Assembly: GCF_001483965.1 (NCBI RefSeq)
Contig: NZ_CP010796.1
Span: 1,837,001 to 1,901,000 of the forward strand
DNA: 64,000 nucleotides
Source: Carnobacterium sp. CP1
Lineage (GTDB): Bacteria; Bacillota; Bacilli; Lactobacillales; Carnobacteriaceae
Direction: 5' to 3'
This document shows positions 24,387-33,581 of the stretch, in pieces. The translations under genes were made by a program, and so were the position numbers. Position 1 is the stretch's first letter. Every line of letters begins with the position of its first letter. The notes beneath the pieces were generated by a model. That model was not told where the DNA came from, did no database searches, and saw nothing but the letters and a program-made list of their open reading frames with translations.

Positions 24387-25898
24387 ATGAAACGTGGGAA
24401 AAAAAGTTATACAGCCTATCTATCATCCGTCGTTATTTGTGTGCTTTTTACGATTTGGGGTGCCATACCTGGCAGTTTGCTGGGAAAGTACTCTATGAGC
24501 CGTGTTGCAGAGACTTTGCAAAATTGGATTTCGAAAGGTTTTGGATGGCTTTATGTGCTGTTAATGGCAGCGGTTCTGATAGCGGTGATATACTTGCTGT
24601 TTTCTAAATATGGCAACATCAAACTGGGCCGTCAGGATGACAAACCGGAATTTAGTTATTTTTCTTGGGTAGCCATGTTGTTTAGTGCAGGGATGGGGAT
24701 TGGATTGGTTTTCTGGGGAGTAGCCGAACCCGTCATGCATTTGCATGATCCAGCCATTCCATCTTCTGATAGGTTAGCAAATGCTAGAGAATCCATGACC
24801 TATACTTTTTTTCATTGGGGCTTGCAACCCTGGGCTTTATACGCTCTAATTGGGCTTATCATTGCTTATACGACTTTCCGAAAAGACAAGCCTGCTATTA
24901 TTAGTGAGAGTGTCACACCGTTGTTTGCAAAGAGGTATAGAGGAACTATCGGTACAATCGTAGATACGATCGCTATTATTGCCACGGTATTCGGAGTAGC
25001 AACTTCTTTAGGTTTAGGGGCTCAGCAAATCGCAGGGGGCCTTAGTTTTTCAATCAGCTGGATACCGAATACATTTGCTATTCAGTTGGTCGTTATCATA
25101 ACTGTAACAGTTCTTTATCTTATCAGTGCTACAACTGGATTAGATAAAGGGGTAAAAATTTTAAGCAATCTGAATATTGTGTTGGCTGTTCTTTTGATGC
25201 TTGCAGTTCTTCTTATTGGTCCGACGGCGTATCTGCTAGATTTATTCGTGCAAAGTGTTGGGAATTATTTCCAAAAACTACCGGAAATGAGCTTTCGTTT
25301 AGCAGCGTTTAGTTCCGAAAATAGACAATGGATCGACAAATGGACCATCTTTTACTGGTCGTGGTGGATTTCATGGGCACCTTACGTCTCTTCTTTTATT
25401 GCTCGAATTTCAAAAGGCAGAACGATTCGGGAATTTGTCGGAGGAGTGCTTATTGTTCCAACAGTCTTTACCTTTCTTTGGTTTTCTGTGTTTGGCGGGA
25501 CTGGAATTTGGCAAGAATTGTTCAATGATAACAATCTTATTCAAGTTATTACGGAAAAAGGAACAGAGACAGGACTGTTTGCAATGCTGGAAAGTTATGG
25601 AAGTATTGGGAAAGTAATCACTGGACTGGCTATTTTACTGATTTCGACTTTCTTTATTACTTCAGCCGATTCTGCTACTTACGTATTGGCCATGTTTAGT
25701 ACAAATGGTAATCTGACTCCGCATGCACGTGTCAAGCTCTTATGGGGAATTATCATGTCGAGTATAGCTGCGATCTTGCTTTATGCAGGAGGGCTGGAAT
25801 CTCTGCAAGCTATTGCGGTGCTTGGTTCATTTCCGTTTTTATTCGTTGTGATCTTAATGACCATCAATTTCTTTAAGTGGTTAAGGGAAGAAAAATGA
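24387..25898 (+). CDS. BCCT family betaine/carnitine/choline transporter
   Basis: A 503-residue membrane protein with about 12 helices. It carries the BCCT signatures AGMGIGLVFWGVAEP and the Trp-rich WTIFYWSWWISWAPYVSSFI segment that forms the substrate box. The family takes up glycine betaine, carnitine or choline with Na+ or H+, usually for osmoprotection. The C-terminal cytoplasmic extension is short, unlike the osmosensing tail of BetP. ATG at 24387 follows AAAGGAG. It is monocistronic and ends at a strong terminator. Confidence 0.92.
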   Translation: MKRGKKSYTAYLSSVVICVLFTIWGAIPGSLLGKYSMSRVAETLQNWISKGFGWLYVLLMAAVLIAVIYLLFSKYGNIKLGRQDDKPEFSYFSWVAMLFSAGMGIGLVFWGVAEPVMHLHDPAIPSSDRLANARESMTYTFFHWGLQPWALYALIGLIIAYTTFRKDKPAIISESVTPLFAKRYRGTIGTIVDTIAIIATVFGVATSLGLGAQQIAGGLSFSISWIPNTFAIQLVVIITVTVLYLISATTGLDKGVKILSNLNIVLAVLLMLAVLLIGPTAYLLDLFVQSVGNYFQKLPEMSFRLAAFSSENRQWIDKWTIFYWSWWISWAPYVSSFIARISKGRTIREFVGGVLIVPTVFTFLWFSVFGGTGIWQELFNDNNLIQVITEKGTETGLFAMLESYGSIGKVITGLAILLISTFFITSADSATYVLAMFSTNGNLTPHARVKLLWGIIMSSIAAILLYAGGLESLQAIAVLGSFPFLFVVILMTINFFKWLREEK

Positions 25899-25914
25899 CG
25901 GAAATTCAGATTTT

Positions 25915-25949
25915 AAAAAAGGGCTATGTCTTTTCAGATAGCCCTTTTT
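25915..25949 (+). terminator. Rho-independent terminator after BCCT gene
   Basis: Perfect arms AAAAAGGGCTAT and ATAGCCCTTTTT with a 10-base loop. Confidence 0.85.
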
Positions 25950-26123
25950 GTTCATTAAGAATAGAGCAGAAATTATGTGTTCGATGGTAAGGTGAATTTA
26001 TGGACAGGTTTTGGTAGAATAACAACTAAATGGAAAGAATTTATCTAACTTTAGTAAATTAAGATAAACGATTAAGTGCATAGTTCAAATTTCTGTAAAG
26101 AACTTGTTGAAGGAGAAGTAGAC

Positions 26124-26693
26124 ATGAATTTAAAAGAACAAATCAGCCATTACATACCTTATACTATTCAAGAAGCTAAAGAGCAAGAAGTCATGCTGCG
26201 TTATATGGATACATTCGATAACCTGCTGACACGGGAAAATGAATTTGCGCACTTTACGGCATCGGCTTGGGTCGTTAACCGTGCACGAACGAAGGTATTG
26301 ATGGCTTATCATAATATCTATCAGTCTTGGTCATGGGTCGGCGGGCATGCAGACGGTGATGCAGATCTGCTGCAAGTGGCTCTAAAGGAAACAGCAGAAG
26401 AAACAGGGGTAACAGCTATTGCTCCAGTATCGAGGGACGTTTATTCTCTTGAAATATTAGGTGTCCCGGCTCACTTAAAAAAAGGCGAACCGATTGCGAC
26501 ACATCTGCATTTAAATGTAACTTATTTGATTGAAGCCGATGAAAACGAGGACACAACCATCAAACCGGATGAAAATAGCGCAGTTGAATGGATGAGTTTA
26601 ACGGAAGCTGTTAAAGCTTGCACAGAGCCTGAGATGCGAGTCGTTTATCAAAAATTGAATGAGAAGCTAGAGACTTTTAAGCAGAAGGACTAA
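26124..26693 (+). CDS. NUDIX hydrolase
   Basis: A 189-residue NUDIX protein. The box reads GHADGDADLLQVALKETAEETG. The catalytic ETAEE core is intact, but the first Glu of the canonical box is Ala and the Arg is Lys. The family hydrolyses nucleoside-diphosphate-linked substrates; specificity is unknown. ATG at 26124 has AAGGAG 9 bases upstream, which I prefer over an ATG 48 bases earlier without a ribosome site. A shared terminator separates it from the convergent uracil permease. Confidence 0.82.
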   Translation: MNLKEQISHYIPYTIQEAKEQEVMLRYMDTFDNLLTRENEFAHFTASAWVVNRARTKVLMAYHNIYQSWSWVGGHADGDADLLQVALKETAEETGVTAIAPVSRDVYSLEILGVPAHLKKGEPIATHLHLNVTYLIEADENEDTTIKPDENSAVEWMSLTEAVKACTEPEMRVVYQKLNEKLETFKQKD

Positions 26694-26697
26694 AGCA

Positions 26698-26747
26698 AAA
26701 ACAGACAGAAAGCTTCTTTAATGAAGAAGTTTTCTGTCTGTTTTTTG
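26698..26747. terminator. Bidirectional terminator
   Basis: Arms AAACAGACAGAAA and CTTCTT pair with TTCTGTCTGTTT and GAAGAAG around a TAAT loop, with T and A runs outside. Confidence 0.75.
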
Positions 26748-26768
26748 CTTTTTATTGAAAGTTAGTTT

Positions 26769-28043
26769 TTATTCTTCAGCTGATTCGTTCATCCAGCCAG
26801 CTTTATCGAATAAATAGAAGGCGACACTTAAAATAATTCCGACCACACTTGCCAGAATCATACCTTTTAATTCGATACCAGCAAAGTTGACGGTTAATCC
26901 GCTTAACCCAGCAACAAAAACGATAGAAGTCAAAATCAAGTTCTTTGATTTGCTGTAGTCGACTTTGGATTCGACCAATAAACGCAGTCCGCTTGTCCCG
27001 ATCATTCCATAAAGTAAGAAGGTCACTCCTCCAATAACGTTGCCGGGGATGGTAGAGATCAACGCGGCTAAAGGTCCTACAAAAGCCATACAGATTGAAA
27101 AAATAGCCGCTCCGGCAATCACACGAACACTATAAACACGGGTAATAGCCATCACACCAATGTTTTCGCCATAGGTGGTGGTCGGCACTCCGCCAATCAA
27201 ACCTGACAAGGCAGAGGCAAAATAATCAGCGAATAATGAGCGATGCAGACCAGGCTCTTTCATCAAGTCACGTCCAATTACATTTGATGTAACTACTTGA
27301 TGGCCGATATGTTCAGAAGTCAGTACTAGCAGAACAGGCAGCATGGTCAAAATAGCGTTCAAATCAAATTTTGCCCATTGAAAATGCGGCATGGTGAAAA
27401 GAGAAGTTTCTAATACAGGTGTAAAATCGACCATCCCGAAAGCGATCGCTGATAGGTAACCGACTACGATAGAAATCAAAATCGGAATCGTGGATAAAAA
27501 TCCTTTGAATAGGACCGAGCCTAGGATAGCGACTCCCAACGTAATGAAAAAAACGATAAAGTCTTGAGATGCAGCAGTATCCGTCATCAAGTTTGCGCCA
27601 ATTGAGCCGCCTTGAACGGTGTTGCCTGCTAGCTCCAATCCAATCAAAGCCACGACTGCTCCCATTGCTGCTGGCGGAAGTACGACATCGATCCATTTGG
27701 TACCTACACGACGAACGAAAAGAGCCAACAGGCACCCGATAATACCCAGCACTACAAAAGCGCCTTGGGCATATTGAAAGCCTTGATTAGCAATGATAAT
27801 ACTCGTCGGTCCGATAAACGCAAAACTTGAACCTAGATAAGCTGGAGCTTTTCCTTTTGTGATCAAAATGAATAACAGAGTGGAAATCCCGTTCATCAGT
27901 AAAACAATGCTGGGATCGATACCAAAAATAATGGGAACTAAAACGGAAGCTCCGAACATAGCGAATGTGTGTTGTAAACTGAGAGGGACAAGCAATTTTC
28001 CTGGTACCTTCTCATCGACTTGTATGATTTTCTTCGTTGACAT
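26769..28043 (-). CDS. uraA: Uracil permease (NCS2 family)
   Basis: A 424-residue NCS2 transporter with about 14 membrane segments. The N-terminal signature VPLSLQHTFAMFGASVLVP and the GGVPTTTYGENIGVMA motif are typical of UraA/PyrP uracil-proton symporters. ATG is preceded by AGGAGGA. A PyrR-type RNA hairpin lies in the leader, which fits pyrimidine-controlled expression and strengthens uracil rather than xanthine as the substrate. It is a single gene. Confidence 0.9.
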   Translation of the reverse strand: MSTKKIIQVDEKVPGKLLVPLSLQHTFAMFGASVLVPIIFGIDPSIVLLMNGISTLLFILITKGKAPAYLGSSFAFIGPTSIIIANQGFQYAQGAFVVLGIIGCLLALFVRRVGTKWIDVVLPPAAMGAVVALIGLELAGNTVQGGSIGANLMTDTAASQDFIVFFITLGVAILGSVLFKGFLSTIPILISIVVGYLSAIAFGMVDFTPVLETSLFTMPHFQWAKFDLNAILTMLPVLLVLTSEHIGHQVVTSNVIGRDLMKEPGLHRSLFADYFASALSGLIGGVPTTTYGENIGVMAITRVYSVRVIAGAAIFSICMAFVGPLAALISTIPGNVIGGVTFLLYGMIGTSGLRLLVESKVDYSKSKNLILTSIVFVAGLSGLTVNFAGIELKGMILASVVGIILSVAFYLFDKAGWMNESAEE

Positions 28044-28134
28044 CTATGATTCCTCCTATTTTTGGGCACAAAAAATGCCCCTTTGAATGGTATATTCGCA
28101 AAAGGACCTAAGGTATCAAATATTGACTTGTTAC

Positions 28135-28166
28135 CCTTTTTAATCTCTCTGGATTAATTTAAAAGG
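28135..28166 (-). promoter_or_regulatory. PyrR-binding-loop-like leader element of uraA
   Basis: On the minus strand the leader RNA forms CCTTTT/AAAAGG and TTAAT/ATTAA stems around the loop CCAGAGAG. That loop is the hallmark of PyrR anti-antiterminator hairpins. A second hairpin (GGGCA/TGCCC) lies close to the ribosome site at about 28064-28081; I cannot show that it is a terminator. Confidence 0.6.
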
Positions 28167-28181
28167 ACTTTGCTTTGATTT

Positions 28182-28210
28182 ATTCTAGCAGTAAATATCT
28201 CGAATTACAA
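28182..28210 (-). promoter_or_regulatory. Promoter of uraA
   Basis: On the minus strand, TTGTAA, 17 bases, then TAGAAT with an upstream TG (extended -10). The start would lie just before the PyrR-type hairpin. Confidence 0.55.
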
Positions 28211-28362
28211 CAACCGATTATTAATTAAACAAGAGAAATAATTTAACTCTTCTAGACGGATCATTAAATGATGGTTATCTGTTGGCAAAGGATGCAATAA
28301 TAGGAATAAAGCTTTATACTGATACTAGATAACTATTGGAAAGCTTTTGGAGGGTTAATAAG

Positions 28363-28887
28363 ATGAACAATAATGACCGATTAGTGAGATTGAGATATGC
28401 TTTAGATATTAAAGATACAGATATGGTAGAAATTTTTAAACTAGGTGGTTTGGAATTAACAAAAGAAGACGTAAAGAAAATGCTGACTAAATCAATAAAC
28501 GAAAGTTCTGATAAAGTAAAAGAAGAGGAATTCCAAAAAAATGATTATGTAAAAGACTGTTCTAACCAAACGCTAGAATCCTTTTTAAATGGTTTGATCG
28601 TATTCAAAAGAGGCAGACGAGATTCAGAAGCTAAAGAAACGGAAAAACCAGTTCTAATGATGATAAACGATCGTAATGTGAACAACGTGTTGCTTAAGAA
28701 AATTAAAATAGCTCTTTCGCTTACTAGTGAAGACATGTTGGGCGTATTAGGCAATGCTGGCGTTCATTTATCAAAAAGCGAATTGAGTGCGGTGCTTAGA
28801 AAAGAAGGACACCGGAATTACAAAGAATGCGGCGATCGATACGCTAGAAACTTTTTAAAAGGGTTAGCTATCGCATGGCGTGAATAA
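28363..28887 (+). CDS. DUF1456 (YehS-like) protein
   Basis: A 174-residue protein of two repeats: RLVRLRYALDIKDTDMVEIF (about 6-25) and LLKKIKIALSLTSEDMLGVL (about 111-130). Each is followed by a helix ending in FLNGLI or FLKGLA. This duplication is the mark of DUF1456, whose function is unknown. ATG at 28363 has GGAGGG 8 bases upstream. It is monocistronic with a strong terminator. Confidence 0.85.
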   Translation: MNNNDRLVRLRYALDIKDTDMVEIFKLGGLELTKEDVKKMLTKSINESSDKVKEEEFQKNDYVKDCSNQTLESFLNGLIVFKRGRRDSEAKETEKPVLMMINDRNVNNVLLKKIKIALSLTSEDMLGVLGNAGVHLSKSELSAVLRKEGHRNYKECGDRYARNFLKGLAIAWRE

Positions 28888-28916
28888 CGATTCTTTAATA
28901 CCGTTTTATGCAGTAG

Positions 28917-28968
28917 AATACTGGACTGAACTTTCGCTCTTAGTTGCTGAAGTTTAGTCCAGTATTTT
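28917..28968 (+). terminator. Rho-independent terminator after DUF1456 gene
   Basis: Arms AATACTGGACTGAACTT and AAGTTTAGTCCAGTATT pair with one mismatch, then TT. Confidence 0.75.
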
Positions 28969-29146
28969 ATTAGTACGATAAAAAAACATTTTAATTGATT
29001 CTACACAATTTCATAGACAAAATACATTGATTATAAAAAATAAACCCCTATAATTGAAAAGGATGTAAAAATAGTGCAGTAGATTTAGGCAAAATTTAAA
29101 TTATAGACAAACGTATGCATTTTTAATAGTAGTTAGAAATAAAACC

Positions 29147-29179
29147 GTTAGGACGACAAAAATAGTCTAACTTTTTTTT
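29147..29179 (+). terminator. Terminator-like hairpin in the leader of the DUF1846 gene
   Basis: GTTAGGAC and GTCTAAC pair with one bulge and are followed by eight T, about 50 bases before the DUF1846 start. It may attenuate that gene or end a short upstream transcript. The rest of the 343-base interval 28888-29230 is A+T-rich without a gene. Confidence 0.45.
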
Positions 29180-29230
29180 GTTTCGGACGTATGCTGCTAA
29201 AACTCAACAATCATATAGGAGGAAAAGCAC

Positions 29231-30739
29231 ATGAAAAAAGTAGGATTTGATTTACAAAAATATATTGAAGAACAGTCAAAATATATCCTAGAACGAGTAA
29301 ATGATTACGATAAATTGTACCTTGAATTTGGCGGAAAACTTATTGGCGATAAACATGCTAAACGGGTATTGCCCGGATTTGATGAAGATGCAAAAATAAA
29401 GTTATTGCAAAAATTAAAAGATCAAGCTGAAATCATTATTTGTGTTTATGCGGGAGACATAGAGCGGAATAAAATTCGCGGTGATTACGGAATCACGTAT
29501 GATATGGATGTCTTTAGATTAATTGACGAATTAAGAGGGTATGGCTTAGCGATCAATAGTGTGGTCATCACTCGGTATAACGGACAGCCCTCTACGAAAC
29601 TCTTCATTAATAAATTAGAAAGAAGAGATATCAAAGTCTTTACTCATGCGGCAATTGAAGGGTATCCATCAGATATCGAGAACATTGTAAGTGAAGAGGG
29701 CTTTGGGAAAAATGAGTACATTCCAACAACTAAACCAATTGTTGTGGTTACGGCGCCAGGTCCTGCGAGCGGAAAATTGGCAACGTGCTTAACTCAGCTT
29801 TATCACGAAAGCCATCAAGGGAAAACAGCTGGGTATTCAAAATTTGAAACCTTCCCAGTTTGGAATATTCCATTAAAACACCCGCTTAATATTGCTTATG
29901 AAGCAGCAACTGTAGATTTAAATGATGTAAATGCGATTGATAGTTTTCACTTTGAAAAATACAATCAAGTAGCGGTCAATTACAATCGTGATCTTGAAAC
30001 CTTCCCAGTTATTAAAAGGATCATTGAAAAAATTACCGGAAGAGAATCGGTCTACCAATCTCCGACAGATATGGGAGTTAATCGTGTTGGATTTGGTATT
30101 ATTGATGATGAAGTTGTAAAAGAAGCCTCTAAACAAGAAATTATTCGCAGATGTTTTTCAACAGAGTGTGATTTTAAAAAAGGACTAATTGACGAGGAAA
30201 CCCTTAATCATATGAAAATGATTATGCAAGAAGTTGAACTGAAGAAAGAAGATAGAGTTCCTGTGGCACCAGCTCGTAAGTATGCTGAACAGTTGAGAGA
30301 ACGCTCAGAAACACGCGATATGCCAGCAGTTCTTGCATTCGAATTACCAGATGGCCAAATCGTTACAGGAAGAACCACGGCTTTAATGGATTCTTGTTCT
30401 GCAGCCATTTTAAATTCCATTAAGGTTTTAGCTCATATTTCAGATGAAATCCATTTATTGTCTCCTAATATTTTAGAAACAATTCAAAATCTTAAAGTAA
30501 ATGATCTTCACAGTAAAATAGCGGCTTTGAATGCAAGTGAAGTCCTTATTGCCCTTGCCATTAGTGCAGTGACTAACCCTGCTGCCCAATTGGCCTATAA
30601 TAAGTTGTCTGAACTGCAAGACGTGCAAGCTCACTCAACGGTTATGTTAAACAAAGATGATGAACAAACACTTCGAAAATTAGGACTAGATATCACTTGC
30701 GATCCAGTCTATCCATCAGAAAATTTGTATTATATTTAA
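29231..30739 (+). CDS. DUF1846 (UPF0371) family protein
   Basis: A 502-residue protein of the DUF1846 family. It begins [18 protein letters not shown] and has LEFGGKL, a glycine-rich APGPASGK loop near residue 176 and [14 protein letters not shown]. The full usual length is present. Structures of the family exist, but its reaction is not established to my knowledge. ATG at 29231 follows AGGAGG. It is monocistronic. An ISL3 element begins 17 bases past the stop. Confidence 0.88.
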   Translation: MKKVGFDLQKYIEEQSKYILERVNDYDKLYLEFGGKLIGDKHAKRVLPGFDEDAKIKLLQKLKDQAEIIICVYAGDIERNKIRGDYGITYDMDVFRLIDELRGYGLAINSVVITRYNGQPSTKLFINKLERRDIKVFTHAAIEGYPSDIENIVSEEGFGKNEYIPTTKPIVVVTAPGPASGKLATCLTQLYHESHQGKTAGYSKFETFPVWNIPLKHPLNIAYEAATVDLNDVNAIDSFHFEKYNQVAVNYNRDLETFPVIKRIIEKITGRESVYQSPTDMGVNRVGFGIIDDEVVKEASKQEIIRRCFSTECDFKKGLIDEETLNHMKMIMQEVELKKEDRVPVAPARKYAEQLRERSETRDMPAVLAFELPDGQIVTGRTTALMDSCSAAILNSIKVLAHISDEIHLLSPNILETIQNLKVNDLHSKIAALNASEVLIALAISAVTNPAAQLAYNKLSELQDVQAHSTVMLNKDDEQTLRKLGLDITCDPVYPSENLYYI

Positions 30740-30880
30740 ATAGAACATGCAAAAAAGGCTCTATAATATTTAGTGTTGGTGAACCAATCGGTTCACTGGC
30801 ACTATTTTTTATTTTTAAATGAAAAAAGACCAGTGAACTCCTATAATTAAGTTACCACACAAAAGAATAGGAGAATTCAC

Positions 30881-32104
30881 ATGGCCTACACTCATTCTAT
30901 AAAAAAACTGCTCAATATTAAAGACCCAAATATTTATTTATCTGAAGTTCCTGTTATGAAGGAAAAGAAAAAGGATCAAGAATGTCTGGTAGTGCATGGG
31001 AAATTGACCTATCGGCCTACCTGCTGTAAAGTGTGTGGTGTCAAAAACAACTCTCACCAGGATCTCATCAAACACGGCACAAAGTGTTCTACACTCACAC
31101 TGACTCATGTCAATTTCCAGCCTGTACTGCTCCGATTGAAAAAGCAGCGATTTCTTTGTAAGCACTGTGATTCGACTTTCATAGCGGAAACCTCCCTGGT
31201 CGATCGCCATTGCTTCATCTCTAATTCGATCAAGACAACTATTGCCATGGAATTGAAAGAGACACAATCCATGACACTTATCGCCCAGCACCTGTCCGTT
31301 TCTCCTCCTACTGTGATTCGGGTAATGCGCCAAGTGGGGGAGACGCTTGAACCAAACAATCAGGAACTGCCCCAACATCTTTCCATCGATGAATTCAAGT
31401 CGGTCAAGGATGTATCCGGAGCGATGAGCTTCCTGTTTATTAATGCGTCAACCCACCGGTTGACGGATGTTGTCGAGAATAGACAACTGCCTTACCTGCT
31501 GGATTATTTTATGCGGTATCCAGTAGAAGCAAGAAACAAAGTCAAAACGGTCACGATGGATATGTATTCACCCTATACACAGCTTGTGAGAGATTGTTTC
31601 CCCTACGCTAAAATCATCATTGACCGATTCCACATCGTTCAACATATGAATCGGGCTTTGAACAGCGAACGAATCAAGGTTATGAATGAACTGCGTTACA
31701 CGAGGCCAAGGGATTATCGAAAACTAAAAAAACAATGGAAGTTGGTGCTTAAAAATGAAGACGATTTAGATTTTTCCCGTTATTTTACCCACCGGTTATA
31801 TGAAGGGGCTGTTACTGAAAAAATGATGGCGGATTACCTTGTGCAACTTGATTCCAGACTTGAACGTGTCTATGCGCTTTTCAATCAATTGAAGTGGGCA
31901 CTGGAACACCGTGGTTTCAAACGATTCAAAAGATATTTAGAAGAATCAAAAAAATATGCTTTACCAAGAAAAGCGAGAACTGTTCTTCAAACGTTTGAAA
32001 AATATCTGGAGCCCATTAAAAAAGTTCTATCATTTTGGGTGTTGGTAAATGAAATGACTATATGCTACAATCTTGAAATTTTTGGAAGAATAGTGGCTGC
32101 TTGA
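30881..32104 (+). CDS. ISL3-family transposase, C-terminus replaced
   Basis: A 407-residue protein. The zinc-finger-like N-terminal part (CCKVCGVK, FLCKHCDSTF) is followed by a helix-turn-helix (LIAQHLSVSPPTVIRVM) and the DDE-type core (LSIDEFKS, TVTMDMYSPY, IIDRFHIVQHMNRAL). The usual ISL3 end, with the NGxxEGxNNxIKxxKR motif and a Tyr/Arg-rich tail, is missing. After LEPIKKVLSF the frame runs into the hairpin-repeat sequence (WVLVNEMTICYNLEIF). The missing region includes the conserved catalytic Glu segment, so the protein is probably inactive. Confidence 0.85.
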   Translation: MAYTHSIKKLLNIKDPNIYLSEVPVMKEKKKDQECLVVHGKLTYRPTCCKVCGVKNNSHQDLIKHGTKCSTLTLTHVNFQPVLLRLKKQRFLCKHCDSTFIAETSLVDRHCFISNSIKTTIAMELKETQSMTLIAQHLSVSPPTVIRVMRQVGETLEPNNQELPQHLSIDEFKSVKDVSGAMSFLFINASTHRLTDVVENRQLPYLLDYFMRYPVEARNKVKTVTMDMYSPYTQLVRDCFPYAKIIIDRFHIVQHMNRALNSERIKVMNELRYTRPRDYRKLKKQWKLVLKNEDDLDFSRYFTHRLYEGAVTEKMMADYLVQLDSRLERVYALFNQLKWALEHRGFKRFKRYLEESKKYALPRKARTVLQTFEKYLEPIKKVLSFWVLVNEMTICYNLEIFGRIVAA

Positions 32105-32190
32105 ATCCCTGGAGACCCAAAGGGCCCTCCAGGGCGGTCCCATGGATTTCTACAAGCAAACACGTAAGTTCCGAAGGAAATTTCAATCTA
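32033..32190 (+). repeat. Hairpin-forming repeat, copy B, at the 3' end of the ISL3 transposase
   Basis: It matches the reverse complement of 22573-22780, but lacks about 40 internal bases. It starts near TTTTGGGTGTTGGTAA and ends at GGAAATTTCA. It supplies the last 25 or so codons and the stop of the transposase frame. Confidence 0.6.
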
Positions 32191-32223
32191 AGAGACACCA
32201 ACACGATTTGATAAAGAGCCCTA

Positions 32224-33078
32224 TTATTTTTCTAAACCAGCAACTCCGAAAGCCCCTGGACCGCCATGAGTAGAGATCACCGATCCAGTCTGGATCCATT
32301 TGATATTTTTAAAACCTTTCTCAGCTGCGAGCTCACTCATACGATGCTGAATGCTTTTTTCAAGTCCAAGCGAGTAAAGGAAGTAAAGTTGTTCTTTATC
32401 GATGTCGTAACGGTTCAAGTAGTCGTGCAGCAATTCTTCTGCCACACGGCTCATTTTTCCCCGGTATTTTTTTGTGGACATCAGTTTACCGTCAATCAAC
32501 TCAATAAGTGGTTTTAATTTTAATAAAGAGGCTCCAAGGTAAGCCATATTTGATACTCGCCCGCCAGCTCTTAGAAACTCTAAGCTGCCTGGTACAAACG
32601 CTAGACGCGCTTTAAAGACACTTGCTCTAATGTGAGTCAGCAATTGATCAAGTTCTATATTAGGTTGTTTTTCTAACAAATCTACTGCATACATCACAAT
32701 AGCCGTTAACCCGCCAGAAACATTTAAAGCATCAATAAGGTAAAGATCTTCAAAGTCTTCGGATACGATACGTGCATTTTGGAAGGATGAAGAAGCTTTT
32801 GATGTGTAGCCAATATGAACAATAATGCAGTCTGGGTATGCTTTTTTTATCTTTGTAAAGAATTCATGGTATTCATTGGGATTTGTAGAAGTTGTCGTGG
32901 GAATCGTTTTTGTCCGTTCATAAAAATCGTAAATGTCTGTTACAGGTGTCGATCCATCATCCAGATAGTCTTTTCCATCCATAACGACGTGCATAGGGAC
33001 AACTTGAATAGCGTGTTGCTGGATCAAATCTATTGGAAGATCTGCTCCACTTTCAGTTGAAAAAACAATTTTTTTCAT
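32224..33078 (-). CDS. DegV family fatty-acid-binding protein
   Basis: A 284-residue DegV-fold protein: MKKIVFSTESGADLPIDLIQ at the start, TTTSTNPNEYHEFF with the ligand-binding Thr/Ser cluster, and GGRVSNMAYLGASLLKLKP. DegV (FakB-like) proteins bind fatty acids for the FakA kinase; without fakA nearby the specific partner is unknown. ATG at 33078 has AGGAGA about 7 bases upstream. The gene ends 3 bases from the inserted ISL3 element, so its own terminator has probably been lost or displaced. Confidence 0.85.
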   Translation of the reverse strand: MKKIVFSTESGADLPIDLIQQHAIQVVPMHVVMDGKDYLDDGSTPVTDIYDFYERTKTIPTTTSTNPNEYHEFFTKIKKAYPDCIIVHIGYTSKASSSFQNARIVSEDFEDLYLIDALNVSGGLTAIVMYAVDLLEKQPNIELDQLLTHIRASVFKARLAFVPGSLEFLRAGGRVSNMAYLGASLLKLKPLIELIDGKLMSTKKYRGKMSRVAEELLHDYLNRYDIDKEQLYFLYSLGLEKSIQHRMSELAAEKGFKNIKWIQTGSVISTHGGPGAFGVAGLEK

Positions 33079-33581
33079 AAAACTTCTCCTAATGCACAAG
33101 CTCCTGCAAGTATTTCTATACAGTCCGTGCGTTCTATACTTTTTATTTACTATAGCATATATTAAAAGGCCACACCATACTTGTATGAAATCAGTTACAA
33201 AGAAAAGCGAACATTTATTAAAATCAGAAAAACCTATTAAAAAGTGTTAGGTGATTTGGCCTTTTTCCAGTAAAATTATTTTATCATTGTTCTTTAAACC
33301 AGCCATACTGATTGTTTTTCTCAGTAAAAGAGGATAATGAACGGAGATCAACGGTTGTCTTCAAACGTTTCAAAAATAATGTAACAGCTATTAAAGAGTA
33401 TTCCGTCATCTGTCTAGGTCTTACCTTATTTTTAATCCGTTTGATTTCATTTGGAAAATGTAGCAAATATGTAAAGTGTTTCTGGAAAATCTATTCATGA
33501 GTTAAAGGTTGAAAGCTTGGCAGCCAATGCTAAAGTACGAAACCAAATTGAGAATTTGGGAGGGAAAATAAGAGTTTATTA
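33079..33581. other. Intergenic region between degV and antiporter genes
   Basis: About 500 bases are flanked by divergent genes. A widely spaced AAAAGGCCA/TGGCCTTTTT inverted pair (about 33166-33265) is the only structure noted. No credible gene is seen; a 60-codon minus-strand frame lacks a ribosome site. Confidence 0.4.

Larger units (their letters stand above)
30757..32220 (+). mobile_element. ISL3-family insertion sequence with altered 3' part
   Basis: The terminal inverted repeats are 30757-30780 (GGCTCTATAATATTTAGTGT, then TGGT) and the complement of 32197-32220. They agree at 18 of 24 positions, and both end in GTGTTGGT. No 8-base target duplication is seen. Inside lies a transposase gene; between it and the right end sits sequence shared with the repeat at 22573-22780. 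The right end stops 3 bases from the degV stop codon. Confidence 0.85.

Noticed and set aside
33284-33466. 60-codon minus-strand frame reading NKVRPRQMTEYSLIAVTLFL
   Set aside because: It reads like protein, but starts at TTG without a ribosome site and matches no family I know. Left as intergenic.
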